A stretch of DNA of 47,348 bases from a virus. This document shows positions 10,501-17,697 of the stretch, one piece after another. Numbering within the stretch: the first letter of the stretch is position 1; each line of letters starts with the position of its first letter. The stretch is from IMG/VR virus record IMGVR_UViG_3300025133_000190, positions 1 through 47,348 of that record. One strand, given 5' to 3'. The translations under genes were made by a program, and so were the position numbers. Under the pieces are notes generated by a model, which saw only the letters and a list, made by a program, of their open reading frames with translations, was not told where the DNA came from and made no database searches.

Positions 10501-12311
10501 TCTCGCTGAACCGTAACTTCTTCTCTCTCCGCCTCCGTCATTCCACTAATCTCACTCAGCTCCTTCCTCAACGGACTAGCCACATGAGCCTTAGAGATCG
10601 CTAACTGCTTCTTCTTCACCTTCTGTGTAACACGGCGAGACTTGACCGCCGCTGCCTTAAAGTCAGGCACACCAAACAGGCCAACCCTCACCTTATCACT
10701 CTCATCCACCACCGCCTTCATGCGCTGCGAGCTAGACAGCTCCACATCCACACCATCAGCATTCTCCTTAACTATCCGCTCAACACTTCTCAACGGTATA
10801 GCCTCACCCTTTATCTCCACCACCCCCTCTTCAGTTTCAATAGTATTCCTCACCTTGCCATAGTCACCAGGTATCCACCAGTAGTTACCATCCTGTGCTT
10901 CCACTATCCCACCTCTAGTGGTACTGCCTGCGCCAGTTACTATGGTACTCTCTCTTTTCAGCTCCCCTGTCTCAGGGTCAGTATATTCAAAGTGCGTAGC
11001 TTCCGCAAGATCCGCCGATAGCACCCCAACCTGATACTGGGTGCTAATCTTCTTACCTCCCAGACTGCTCAAGTTCTGTGCATTTTTACCTGTCACCACC
11101 CCTGCCGCTTTCTTAGCTTGTCGAGGCGGAGCTGCAATCCCGCCCGTAATAGCGCCCACAATAAAGCTCGCAGGCCCAACCACAGCAAAGGCATCCATGA
11201 ATGATTTAGCCGCATCAAACATCTCAGGATCTTGCAACAAATAATCACTCATGATTTGGTCAGCGCTTTCCTGCACTGCTTCCATACCACCAGCCGCAAA
11301 CCTTGCAATCACGCCCTGCTGAAACGGCGCAGGCAACTTACCCATCAGCCACGCTGCCTGAGGCAGGCTCATAACACCACTAGCTGTAGCCTGAGCAGCA
11401 AACAACTTCAGCGCAGTTCCCAGACTATCCCCTCTAGCCCTACTGACATCATACACCCCCAAGCCTTCCATCGTACCAGCTTGCACTTGTATACTAGCCA
11501 TCGCAATGTTCTGCGCATTCTTCGCAGCCCATGCTCCCGCCGCCCCATACTTCGCAAGCCCTTGCGCACCCTTCACCACAGCCTTAGCTCCAAAGCCCAT
11601 CCCATAGATCTGAGCAGCGAACTCAGCTATACCTGGAAGTATATTCCGCGGGTCAGTCAACGCTTCTTTAAACTCCTGCTCACCTTCCGGCCTATGCACA
11701 AACCCCTCAACATAATCACTCCACTCATCCCACATCTCATCGCCGTCACGGAACCAAGTATGCCCAGGCAACACAGCTTCTTCAGCAATAGCCAGCCCAG
11801 TCGTAGCGATATCTACAAACCCCATAGCTCCGCCCAAGAATGCAGCGGGCATACTCTTAACCCCTAGCACCGTCTTATCCCAATAACTATATGTCTCCGC
11901 TTCCTCGGGCGGCATGGCCTCTAACGCCTGATACATAGGAGTATGCAAAGCCCGCCGATGAAAGCTCGTGACCTCTATAGGCATAGGCGTGCTATCCTGC
12001 AACTCTTGCAGCCTATCCTTCTCACCGTGGCGGCGCATGTAATCATACACCTCCAATGGCATAGGCGGATCAGGAGGACCCTCTGGCCCCTTACTCAGTG
12101 CATGCTCAACCAGTCCAGGCTGAGGCACACTCTCCTCCAACCTAGCTCTCTCAGGACTGAGGCGGCTATCATCCTCAGGGTCAGTTTGCACCGACTGGCT
12201 AAGCCCACTTCCAGTGGACAACTTCTCACTTACTCCTCTTCCTTTATTCTCCTCTCCTAACAAGTTCGGCACAGGCTCAGGATTAGTAGCACCTTCAAGA
12301 TCAATACTCAT
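4506..12311 (-). CDS. Giant polyvalent virion protein (ART-like plus zinc metallopeptidase domains)
   Basis: About 2601 residues, one sixth of the genome. I chose ATG at 12311 (TGATG overlap, GGAAGG upstream) over a GTG three codons earlier. The N-terminus is Pro/Glu-rich, then come Gly/Ala-rich amphipathic or hydrophobic helices (residues about 150-420). Residues about 700-1030 carry repeats around GNKYVWA / GNRYVWL. Residues about 1410-1590 resemble the ADP-ribosyltransferase-like domain of polyvalent proteins, ending YDGVVYENH and then SISVIFPNSLKS. HEFAH at 1635-1639 (bases 7395-7409), followed by EEKFANGF, is a zincin active site with the likely third ligand. The C-terminal 700 residues resemble large ejected phage proteins. 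It is probably packaged and injected with the DNA, acting on the host envelope or host proteins. The domain calls are by motif; the biological role is inferred. Confidence 0.85.
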   Translation of the reverse strand: MSIDLEGATNPEPVPNLLGEENKGRGVSEKLSTGSGLSQSVQTDPEDDSRLSPERARLEESVPQPGLVEHALSKGPEGPPDPPMPLEVYDYMRRHGEKDRLQELQDSTPMPIEVTSFHRRALHTPMYQALEAMPPEEAETYSYWDKTVLGVKSMPAAFLGGAMGFVDIATTGLAIAEEAVLPGHTWFRDGDEMWDEWSDYVEGFVHRPEGEQEFKEALTDPRNILPGIAEFAAQIYGMGFGAKAVVKGAQGLAKYGAAGAWAAKNAQNIAMASIQVQAGTMEGLGVYDVSRARGDSLGTALKLFAAQATASGVMSLPQAAWLMGKLPAPFQQGVIARFAAGGMEAVQESADQIMSDYLLQDPEMFDAAKSFMDAFAVVGPASFIVGAITGGIAAPPRQAKKAAGVVTGKNAQNLSSLGGKKISTQYQVGVLSADLAEATHFEYTDPETGELKRESTIVTGAGSTTRGGIVEAQDGNYWWIPGDYGKVRNTIETEEGVVEIKGEAIPLRSVERIVKENADGVDVELSSSQRMKAVVDESDKVRVGLFGVPDFKAAAVKSRRVTQKVKKKQLAISKAHVASPLRKELSEISGMTEAEREEVTVQREIREAVRVNPDFASEDVGGARYEHGQVPDAPDLESLTASLFSDESSGKAVKGEDVVEYYAGNASLAAQVLSKDMTSAELLQGRFEEAGLLEFEFNEEKGVYEIQQQEGQSDQEYQANVHLYVSSMNNLNAALKWANKAVNEAEIEAGAQSFEDGEGEVLHQLDVKEEGEIEVGGLFSKAQVLVNPSSLEKLNQTNNRFKNLLGSNQKGVKLNAAYDRAGNKYVWAAEGPHAARVRKQIEEEIGAKLGDEGLRFRDLFQENKTGLLTERFDSLRIRGRDSVPIMRNPSEDSIEEELQRVADLGNENTGRFHVVETKSGNRYVTSADVVSMKEFMEHLKKDNKLVFNQIAKKQENVKDFKGTEVRRTGQGHNGNAARAEMKVPDALGKKFRVIKNPTDGDMRDLRRQGLDKFSGQFSRQDAKEIRATYDEDGNRYVWLSLEGGHHRTESELDKMTGLDFGRRKGAPSFFNASTTTSPDRYATIRGEHEKFSQKILQTSLYSDMVEAGIVVGAKDPVAAAEIVKDIVFWQARAWANLTGLDVNQYYTEELGQIQAAALALKVRDYNEDSRALFSASTAKQKAESWTSTMLSATETALGEFDSFGNFGQDTAEVNDFFEEYVVMLAEESGNATDISKARSQIESLYMFYPTALEMVKLEDKVADKKASSFEEKRLVKLRKAVESSFDGAPSFTIASMRMSIQLKEMKLERLVDLDAAIAQGGKAFDKVIESQKKVPDEMDEFERLAMMLKRWTYDLRDHNLNYRGEVDHAKMQNRLRRAVEISSRNMGFKSWHGDKKDKTGPGEDLRYNEDGTVQVWFRMDTPKNGVFSVDPANLRTRRRSDYISWLHVGGYAAAEEVGFTQQESHHSMRQELGASRVLPLVTNIKNAYRPSGGPHFQDIVANTPIKLIHDLMDTQRHRLDKNTKMKANLHLGDFDTSLKEDEDLAYQMLAELGYDGVVYENHVEGREDTQKDSISVIFPNSLKSVFHGDVGYDSSHVMFSVEETMNPDAWVLGAFHQESRDINFFLGSDLQTFVHEFAHAWKRALPEKSLRAAEKWAHRNDPNGPHRAGDIWTRYAEEKFANGFTNWVQSKSAKVPEEMKGTFTEFGRYVGELYTTGRAIKPGTYVDKTLRSVMEDLITAQMATSVDPEERKEANRRRRARAQFHKGRRLVTLGDKAEAMADFMGIDKTTSTAVVEAREEANIRKQSKRYVRELHEKLKSAEQGNQHPALDLPDVIIVQDRAIELRQQFESELREAYNDGPKAVNALVRKMKRRKAAQDIRNFLLVRSDAGRRLQSFTTKATEASFAFTLDEVQKTYGNTGFQVLLEALENPEAASDIINKNMGELGPNMWDLYMQAFYSFTLSSPQTQGINTVFTGAWTSWNYVVHEPLAGAVDRGMAVMGRMPVMGQLIDKFYFQGDKRKRDGLASSLLPAFSQVPSSIAHGGEAGWNILNNKIGDVHSLESIKGMDIQAKDISAWQRYILPRDGKAHKTFEAVLGKKKGELMRKNMEATIRRLGFPISIPITFMRASDMMFKIIAAEGHLNRLTQEDARTKFPGDKAAQKAHIKRALAAYKADNASIPNHIRQKVSEAASYNTFMDRPGTVGTHLLAVREKAPIIKLVFPFFNTLVNLGKRGLEMTPGVGLAAEAIWARDPSFDKFGYGHRPADIIAKQIEGSMMAAFLLLAFDEDEFTGALPLDRNERKQWRLEGKIPYAVKYGDKWISFQNIEPINVPFKIVADLRSYLYEGLKGLGQYEELDEKDQDKVIRDLTQAGTAIGHTLLNNNYMRTFNDYVDSRTSEEYLSAIGRTAEGALIPYSGFLRWMMKKGKMQENENGEYVPQVFDQLEHQVLPLSTDILHSMFGVEKNTRDKITVWGDPYTFSSNKWWEFWWPVHYSMDVGDNIDSEFESLGYYPSIPSETFTRARKRYRLDPDIHQQLALGFGAEGKPAVKKIIETSKGYQRMDKEAKVRILDRRLTAIRKKHLNKAIKEQRARGPLTEIKR

Positions 12312-13795
12312 CACTGCCACCTTCCATCACCATAAATAGACCAATTAAGTCTCTTCTCAAAGCTCCAATTGCCCCACCCAGCAGGCTTCGGCTTCTCACG
12401 AAGCACTGATTCAAACAAGTTAGGATCATTCTTAAATCTCTCTAGCGCATCAGCGATAGCACGTTTTCTAGCACCTTCTTCACCTAAGGCATGACGATAA
12501 GTAGCTATCTCTACATTAATAGCTTCTTCATAAGGCTTCAATATCTCAGGAAGCTCACTTGACTTACTTACATCATTCACAATAACCTCTTTATTAACTT
12601 CAGACTCGTCGCTAGCTTCAGCCTTACTCCCAGTAACCAGTACATCTCCCTCAGCGTTAACGACGGCGGATTCAGGCTCTGTAGCTTCTGTCCCTGCAGG
12701 AGCATTCGGACGCCTACCATTCGCATCAGCTTTGGTCTCATCTTTAGGTAAAAGCGTCGCCGGCCATCCAGGTCGTGAAGGCTTAATCCCATTCACAACC
12801 CCACTAGCTGCATCATCCACCATAGCCCTGAATCTCTGTCCCTGATTACCTGCCGTCCAAGCCTTCACCGCATCATCAGTGCCCTCCTTCAACGACTGAG
12901 AGATAGCGGCATCTCTACCCTGCAGCACTTCAAGCAGCTTGACCCCCTCAGGATCTTTCTTAATAATACTCACATAGTCATGATAAGTAATCCGCTTATC
13001 CACTATACCTCTAAGTATCATAGCCACCTGCGCCTTATTAACCTCTTCAGGAGTATACACAGGCATACCGCCGGGCGCATACTCATATTGCTTCATTCTC
13101 TCCGTCATCGCCTTATCAAAAATCGCCCCAGACTCTACCGTAGGCCCAGTGTAATTATCAGCCCTGCTAGCCATCTCCATTTCATATTCTATCGCCTCCT
13201 TCTCCTTAACGGCCTTATTAGCCTGAGCTACTCTCAATCTAGCTGAAGCCCTCGACTCTCCTATCTGCGCCTCACCCAGCTTCAAGTCCTGCTGATGCAG
13301 CTCATACTCAGGAGTGCCCGGAGTAGTAACCCTACTCCTAACTTTATCCTGCCTTTCAAACTCACCTTTCCTGAACTCAACTTCATTATCAAAGCGAATT
13401 CCCTCAAGCCCTTCTCGAAACTCCTGCTCATCCTCACGCGCAGTAATAGCCGCCGCAGCAGCCTCACTATCACTCACATCATTCATTGCTATCTGATGTT
13501 CACTCGCTGCAATCTGAGCATCCGTAGCCCTAGTCTGATTAGCTAGCCGCTTCTTCTCCAGATTATGCTCTTCCCGCCGCCGGTTAATCTCAGCCTGCGC
13601 CACATCCCTACTAGCAACCTCCTCTCTAAACGCCCTGTTATCCTCTGGCGTACCGCCGAACCCTAGACTCAATTCAGATGACACCGGAAGCGCATCCGTC
13701 TGACCTCCAAGAGTGCTAAGCAACCCTTGCACTCCCGGATCCTCAAACAGAGTGCCTAGCCCGCTCAACGCTGCTTTCGCTTTAGCTTTAGGCAT
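12311..13795 (-). CDS. Probable internal virion protein, coiled-coil rich
   Basis: 494 residues from ATG 13795, which has a perfect GGAGG eight bases upstream; the in-frame TTG further up is unlikely. The first half is a long charged helical region (repeated Arg/Glu/Ala/Gln) likely to form coiled coil, and the second half is more globular with an acidic linker. No enzymatic motif is visible. Its place directly before the giant polyvalent protein (TGATG overlap) and after two other Gly/Ala-rich proteins matches the internal core or ejection proteins of podoviruses. I infer a structural, ejected protein. Confidence 0.65.
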   Translation of the reverse strand: MPKAKAKAALSGLGTLFEDPGVQGLLSTLGGQTDALPVSSELSLGFGGTPEDNRAFREEVASRDVAQAEINRRREEHNLEKKRLANQTRATDAQIAASEHQIAMNDVSDSEAAAAAITAREDEQEFREGLEGIRFDNEVEFRKGEFERQDKVRSRVTTPGTPEYELHQQDLKLGEAQIGESRASARLRVAQANKAVKEKEAIEYEMEMASRADNYTGPTVESGAIFDKAMTERMKQYEYAPGGMPVYTPEEVNKAQVAMILRGIVDKRITYHDYVSIIKKDPEGVKLLEVLQGRDAAISQSLKEGTDDAVKAWTAGNQGQRFRAMVDDAASGVVNGIKPSRPGWPATLLPKDETKADANGRRPNAPAGTEATEPESAVVNAEGDVLVTGSKAEASDESEVNKEVIVNDVSKSSELPEILKPYEEAINVEIATYRHALGEEGARKRAIADALERFKNDPNLFESVLREKPKPAGWGNWSFEKRLNWSIYGDGRWQ

Positions 13796-13799
13796 ACCA

Positions 13800-14270
13800 C
13801 TAACCTCCAAAATACTTATTAGCAGGATCTAGCAAGTCATCCCCAGCAACCCTCACCTTAGCTCGCCTACTTCTACCACTCACACTACCAACAGCACTGT
13901 CACTCTTACTCCCCATTCCCGAGCTTGCTGCAGCACTCGCTGCTCCAGCAAAATCCCCCTCTGCCAGACTCCCACCTATACTCGCGCCTGTCAACGCCGA
14001 ACCAAATCCGCCCGCTCCAATCAGCCCCAATCCCCCAGTAGCCGCACCTACACCTGCAGCTGCCAGTTTAATCAGCTTACCTTTCTTCGCCTTCTTCTTA
14101 GCTTTCTTCTCCGCCTTCTTCCTCTCCTCTTCCTGCTGAAGCGCCAATCCTTGATTCCTCAGCAACTCCGCATTCTGAAACTCTCCACTTTCCGGATACT
14201 TAATAACCGGAGCTTTAGCGAGTGCTCCTAGCGCCTGCATTAACTGTGCGTATTGAGCCATACTGGGCAT
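13800..14270 (-). CDS. Small virion protein with lysine-rich helix and glycine-rich hydrophobic segment
   Basis: A 156-residue protein. Residues 45-66 form a very basic helix (KKAEKKAKKKAKKGK). A Gly/Ala-rich hydrophobic stretch follows (residues about 68-100) that could insert into a membrane, then a Ser/Ala-rich tail. It has an SD (AGAGGA) before ATG 14270. The basic-then-hydrophobic layout and position in the ejection-protein cluster suggest an internal head protein that contacts DNA and membrane. The family is not recognised. Confidence 0.6.
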   Translation of the reverse strand: MPSMAQYAQLMQALGALAKAPVIKYPESGEFQNAELLRNQGLALQQEEERKKAEKKAKKKAKKGKLIKLAAAGVGAATGGLGLIGAGGFGSALTGASIGGSLAEGDFAGAASAAASSGMGSKSDSAVGSVSGRSRRAKVRVAGDDLLDPANKYFGG

Positions 14271-14282
14271 GATTCATTCCTC

Positions 14283-14307
14283 TCTATGTTCAATTGTTGA
14301 ACTAAGT
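14283..14307. promoter_or_regulatory. 25-bp dyad element, copy 2
   Basis: Left arm TCTA-TG-TTCAA, centre TTG, right arm TTGAA-CT-AAGT. It sits in the 36-base gap before the minus-strand gene at 14270 and touches the stop codon of the gene at 14307. Read on the plus strand, the half from TTGAAC through AAGTTA is identical to copy 1. It may divide the late operon into separately controlled parts; function inferred. Confidence 0.6.
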
Positions 14308-15302
14308 TATCCGTTAATGTTTGAGCCATATGCAAAGGCAGCAGCCAATCCGCCGCCTAGAAGTCCTAGCATTGGGTTCCCTGTGGCGGTACCGATGCCC
14401 ATACCTACTTGAGGCCCTATGCTGAGGGCTGCGCTAACAGCCGTTTGTAAGTTACTTGGCTTCTTGGGTGAGAGGGGAATGCCCTGCATTGCGCCAATTA
14501 CTTGAGCGCCGCTTTTCACTGTCTCAAGTTCCCACTCGATCTCACCTACGTCGTATTCTACATTCTGCATCCGCTCCTCACGCCGTGTTAGGTAGCCCAG
14601 ACGAGCGCGCTCTGACTTGAGACTAGAGAGCGTTTGATAGAGGCTTGCGTTACGTGTCTGCATGTTACCCATAAGCTCGGCGGCTTGGATGAGAAAGACG
14701 TTCTTGTCTCTACGGCCCTGAGCCAAAAGCTGAGAGCGAAAGAGGTTTAACTGGCGGGTGTGGTCGTTGTCGATTAGAGCCAGGCCGATGATGTATGGAG
14801 TGGTTTCTATCGCATTGATGTCAAACATCGCGCCTTCAAAGGCGGAGCGTTGGCGGAGGTAAGATGCCTCACCTGCTGCCTCTTGCGCGTCCACCTCAGC
14901 AGTGAGGTCAGTGTCTACGTCAATACCGTAAGTGGCGAAAAGGCCGGAAGCTTTCTCAATGAAGTCGTCAAATGCTTGCTGCTCACCATCCGTATCAGGG
15001 GTAGCACTCACGTAGGTAGTCACTAAGTCGTTGAAGAGTGAGATTGCCTCATCAGTCTCAGTGAGAGCGTCTCCAGGATCCTCTGCTTCGGCGGCAACGT
15101 AGGGGTTGTTATCGATGGCGGAGGTCGTGAAGGCGATAGCGTTGTAAGGGTTAGTGCCTGCGCCTACTTCTTGCATGTTGCCAGAATTAACACTTGTCCC
15201 GCCCATTAGGAAGTTAACGTGAGCAGTAGCTAGATACTGGGGGTACATAGTACCAACAGTAGGGGCAGTAGCGTCTTGTGTACCTGAGGGAAGTCCGGCC
15301 AT
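14307..15302 (-). CDS. Probable internal virion protein with C-terminal hydrophobic segment
   Basis: 331 residues from ATG 15302 (GGAGG upstream, TAATG overlap with the acetyltransferase-like gene). The N-terminal third is Asn/Thr/Ala-rich and acidic, the middle is helical with many Arg/Gln residues, and the last 45 residues are Gly/Ala/Leu-rich and hydrophobic (LSIGPQVGMGIGTATGNPML onward). No known domain is recognised. The hydrophobic tail is shared in style with its neighbours 13800 and 4506, suggesting membrane-interacting ejection proteins. Confidence 0.6.
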   Translation of the reverse strand: MAGLPSGTQDATAPTVGTMYPQYLATAHVNFLMGGTSVNSGNMQEVGAGTNPYNAIAFTTSAIDNNPYVAAEAEDPGDALTETDEAISLFNDLVTTYVSATPDTDGEQQAFDDFIEKASGLFATYGIDVDTDLTAEVDAQEAAGEASYLRQRSAFEGAMFDINAIETTPYIIGLALIDNDHTRQLNLFRSQLLAQGRRDKNVFLIQAAELMGNMQTRNASLYQTLSSLKSERARLGYLTRREERMQNVEYDVGEIEWELETVKSGAQVIGAMQGIPLSPKKPSNLQTAVSAALSIGPQVGMGIGTATGNPMLGLLGGGLAAAFAYGSNING

Positions 15303-15823
15303 TACATCCTCCAAACTAGTCGATGATCGACTGTTGCGCCAAAGTTCTCGGCTATGTTCTTAATTTTCTCGCTATCTGTTGTGGCTATAAGCATGTCACA
15401 TCCTGAGTCTGCCATATGCTGGCGCAAGAGGGTCATAGTTTTATGCCATGTGCTGGGCGGAATTTTATCCATTCCGCAGAGGTAGCTAAGGTAAAGAATG
15501 CTGCTACCCACCGGTCCGCCAACATACTTACTGGTCACGAAAAAGCCTATCAACTTGTTATCATTTACACCCATCCACAATGTGAGATGGCCAGTAGTGA
15601 AGCCAGTTAACAGCGCATTGGTACGAGTTATGGTAGGCTCTACACCCTCTTCTTTCTCAATCATATCCAGAAAGTAGCCTGAAAGAACTCCCCAGTGGTT
15701 AGCAACAAACTCTGGAGAAGTCTTGACTATGTCAGGGCTAGATTCTTCCGGACTGACGGGCGAAGTTGCGGCTATCTCGGATTTGCCATTCCGCTTTGAT
15801 ATATTCAATTCTTGCTGCTGCAC
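15302..15823 (-). CDS. GNAT-like acetyltransferase in the virion operon
   Basis: About 173 residues with the fold pattern of a GNAT N-acetyltransferase: a beta strand plus MGVNDNKLIGFFVTS, then LYLSYLCGM (strand with the catalytic-site position), a helix LLRQHMADSGCDMLIATT, and NIAENFGATVDHRLVWRM at the end. The acetyl-CoA loop (Q/RxxGxG/A) is weak, so activity is uncertain. The start is unclear: GTG 15823 has a GGAG ten bases upstream, while the longest frame begins at a TTG at 15856 with no SD. Either start lies inside the upstream tail gene (overlap of about 86-119 bases). Similar phage genes near tail-fibre loci may modify virion or host surface components. Confidence 0.6.
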   Translation of the reverse strand: MQQQELNISKRNGKSEIAATSPVSPEESSPDIVKTSPEFVANHWGVLSGYFLDMIEKEEGVEPTITRTNALLTGFTTGHLTLWMGVNDNKLIGFFVTSKYVGGPVGSSILYLSYLCGMDKIPPSTWHKTMTLLRQHMADSGCDMLIATTDSEKIKNIAENFGATVDHRLVWRM

Positions 15824-17693
15824 CTGGGGTAAACTCCAATTCGTAGGCAAACTCAAAGCCGCTTATCACGGGAATCGTGAAGCCGCCACGGATGACCTCC
15901 ATCCACTCACCTACTTGCCAAGAGGTCGAATGATTGTTCTTGTAGTGCACACGTACTTTGAGATTGGTGACATCGTACGCCCCTACCTCAAGGTCATGTA
16001 TAAGTTTGAATTGCCGGTTGCCGTAGTCAATGGCGGCAGTCTTAATGTACGCTAGCCCTGATACAGGGGATATGTCATCTGTCACCCCAGACAAGCCGGG
16101 GGCGGTGACGCCTGTTTTCGGGAGCTGGAATACTGAAGTGACTGTAGTCCATATCTGACCTAACCCCTCGCGCGTGCGTAGGAAGGATGTGTCGTTATTG
16201 CAGATATAGACTTCTGACTCATCCGTGTCCACGCTGAGGATGGGAGGGGCGGTAGCAAGGTTCGTGACTAGAGGAAGCAAGAACTCATCATACCCCAACT
16301 CCCGGTCAATCAATTCGTTAGAGATGAAGCGCAGCTTGCCATTTAAATCTAGGTACATGTGGAAGTTAGCAGAAGAATTGTAAGTTACTGCCCCACGGTC
16401 ACAAAGCCCTTGGTTGGAGATTACCCGTACTTGATGCAGATTGGGATTCTCAGGGCTGGAGACGATAGCGCACACACCATCTGTGCAGTAGCAGACTAGG
16501 GCATTCGGTAACGGTAGGATGCGGAGGCACTCACCTGCGAAGGGCAGTTCAATGAATCCCATATCCCCGTCACGCATGGCTTGTATGAATACGTTTGCCA
16601 TAGCGGAGGTATGAGTGGTGTCCATAGCACCGAGTAGGGCTAAATCCGCTGCAAATGGCCACTTCACATCGCCGCCGTTGAACATTCCGTAGAAGACTAC
16701 GTTCTTGTCCACCACGAAATTCTCATACAGCACGCCCGTGTGCTTCTTCATGAACACATCAAAGGCTTCAACGAAGTCAGAGTTCGAGTAGATAGCATCC
16801 GTCGAGTCAAAGCCCGCCACATATAGGCGCCGGTTGAAGTTCGCCATAGTAGCCATCTGTGTAGCATCCGTGCGAACTACCCGCCAAGGAAAGGTATAGT
16901 CAGCACTAGTGTGCGCGCCTTTCGTGCCACACATCGGAGCACACATAAAGGTGTGGTCGTTGTTTGTTAAGAACCAGACTTTCCCGAAGCTCGTGAAGTT
17001 GAAGGGCTTAGTCGTTCCAGTGTACGAAGGCGTTATAGTCGCGATGGCTTTAAGGGAGGCGGCAGTTATAGTGCAGGCTACATTACTTTGAGCGGTAATG
17101 CTTACTTCCGTTTCCGCCCCTGTCGTAATCACGTCGAACTCCATAGTACCCACTTGGGGTATCTGAGACTCTGACGCATCTGAGCCTATGTGCACAAACA
17201 TCTTATCATTCGTGGAAGCGTCGATACTTACCGCGCTAACATCCACTGTGAAACGATACAAGCCTGCGGGGAGTGATGTAACGGTATCTGTTATAGAATC
17301 CGTAACGCCTGTTACGTGGCCAGCTTCTGTACCAGCAATAGTCCATCCCGCCTCTGAGTCATCCCACGAACTGAAGTCCGTATCCGCCAGTAGCTCACTG
17401 CCACTCACATCATGGTCGTAGACTGTAATAGCCTCTAACGTACCATCATTGAGGCGGTGCAGTAACCCGGTCTTCGTAAGGCACAGCGCAAATCCGTGAC
17501 CCTTGAACATCTGAGGGAAAGGCCATGCTGTAGTAAGACCATCTGTACCATCCGTTATGGATAGCTCCTTAGATGCTCCATACTTCATAGCCTTCATGCC
17601 ATCACAGTTGACAAGATGCACATCACCATTTGGCAGCCTAGTGTCATCCCTAAGACCTGCCTTAAAATGTTCTCTAGTATAATCCTCTGGCAT
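15738..17693 (-). CDS. Tail protein, nozzle/stopper-like, paralogue 2
   Basis: A 651-residue beta-rich virion protein. It is clearly homologous to the product of 17698-19662: both carry a GLCDRGAV / GICGRGAV motif followed by FxDxxGK and ELGYDEF / EVGYEEYF. Residues about 100-220 form an inserted domain starting DTDFSSWDDSEAGWT, in the style of carbohydrate-binding jelly rolls (CBM_4_9-like). Its position after the adaptor gene fits tail tube or nozzle proteins of podoviruses (compare P22 gp10-type stabilisation proteins). Its end overlaps the acetyltransferase-like gene. Paralogy is seen in the sequence; the structural role is inferred. Confidence 0.7.
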   Translation of the reverse strand: MPEDYTREHFKAGLRDDTRLPNGDVHLVNCDGMKAMKYGASKELSITDGTDGLTTAWPFPQMFKGHGFALCLTKTGLLHRLNDGTLEAITVYDHDVSGSELLADTDFSSWDDSEAGWTIAGTEAGHVTGVTDSITDTVTSLPAGLYRFTVDVSAVSIDASTNDKMFVHIGSDASESQIPQVGTMEFDVITTGAETEVSITAQSNVACTITAASLKAIATITPSYTGTTKPFNFTSFGKVWFLTNNDHTFMCAPMCGTKGAHTSADYTFPWRVVRTDATQMATMANFNRRLYVAGFDSTDAIYSNSDFVEAFDVFMKKHTGVLYENFVVDKNVVFYGMFNGGDVKWPFAADLALLGAMDTTHTSAMANVFIQAMRDGDMGFIELPFAGECLRILPLPNALVCYCTDGVCAIVSSPENPNLHQVRVISNQGLCDRGAVTYNSSANFHMYLDLNGKLRFISNELIDRELGYDEFLLPLVTNLATAPPILSVDTDESEVYICNNDTSFLRTREGLGQIWTTVTSVFQLPKTGVTAPGLSGVTDDISPVSGLAYIKTAAIDYGNRQFKLIHDLEVGAYDVTNLKVRVHYKNNHSTSWQVGEWMEVIRGGFTIPVISGFEFAYELEFTPGAAARIEYIKAEWQIRDSRNFARQSGRI

Positions 17694-17697
17694 CCTG

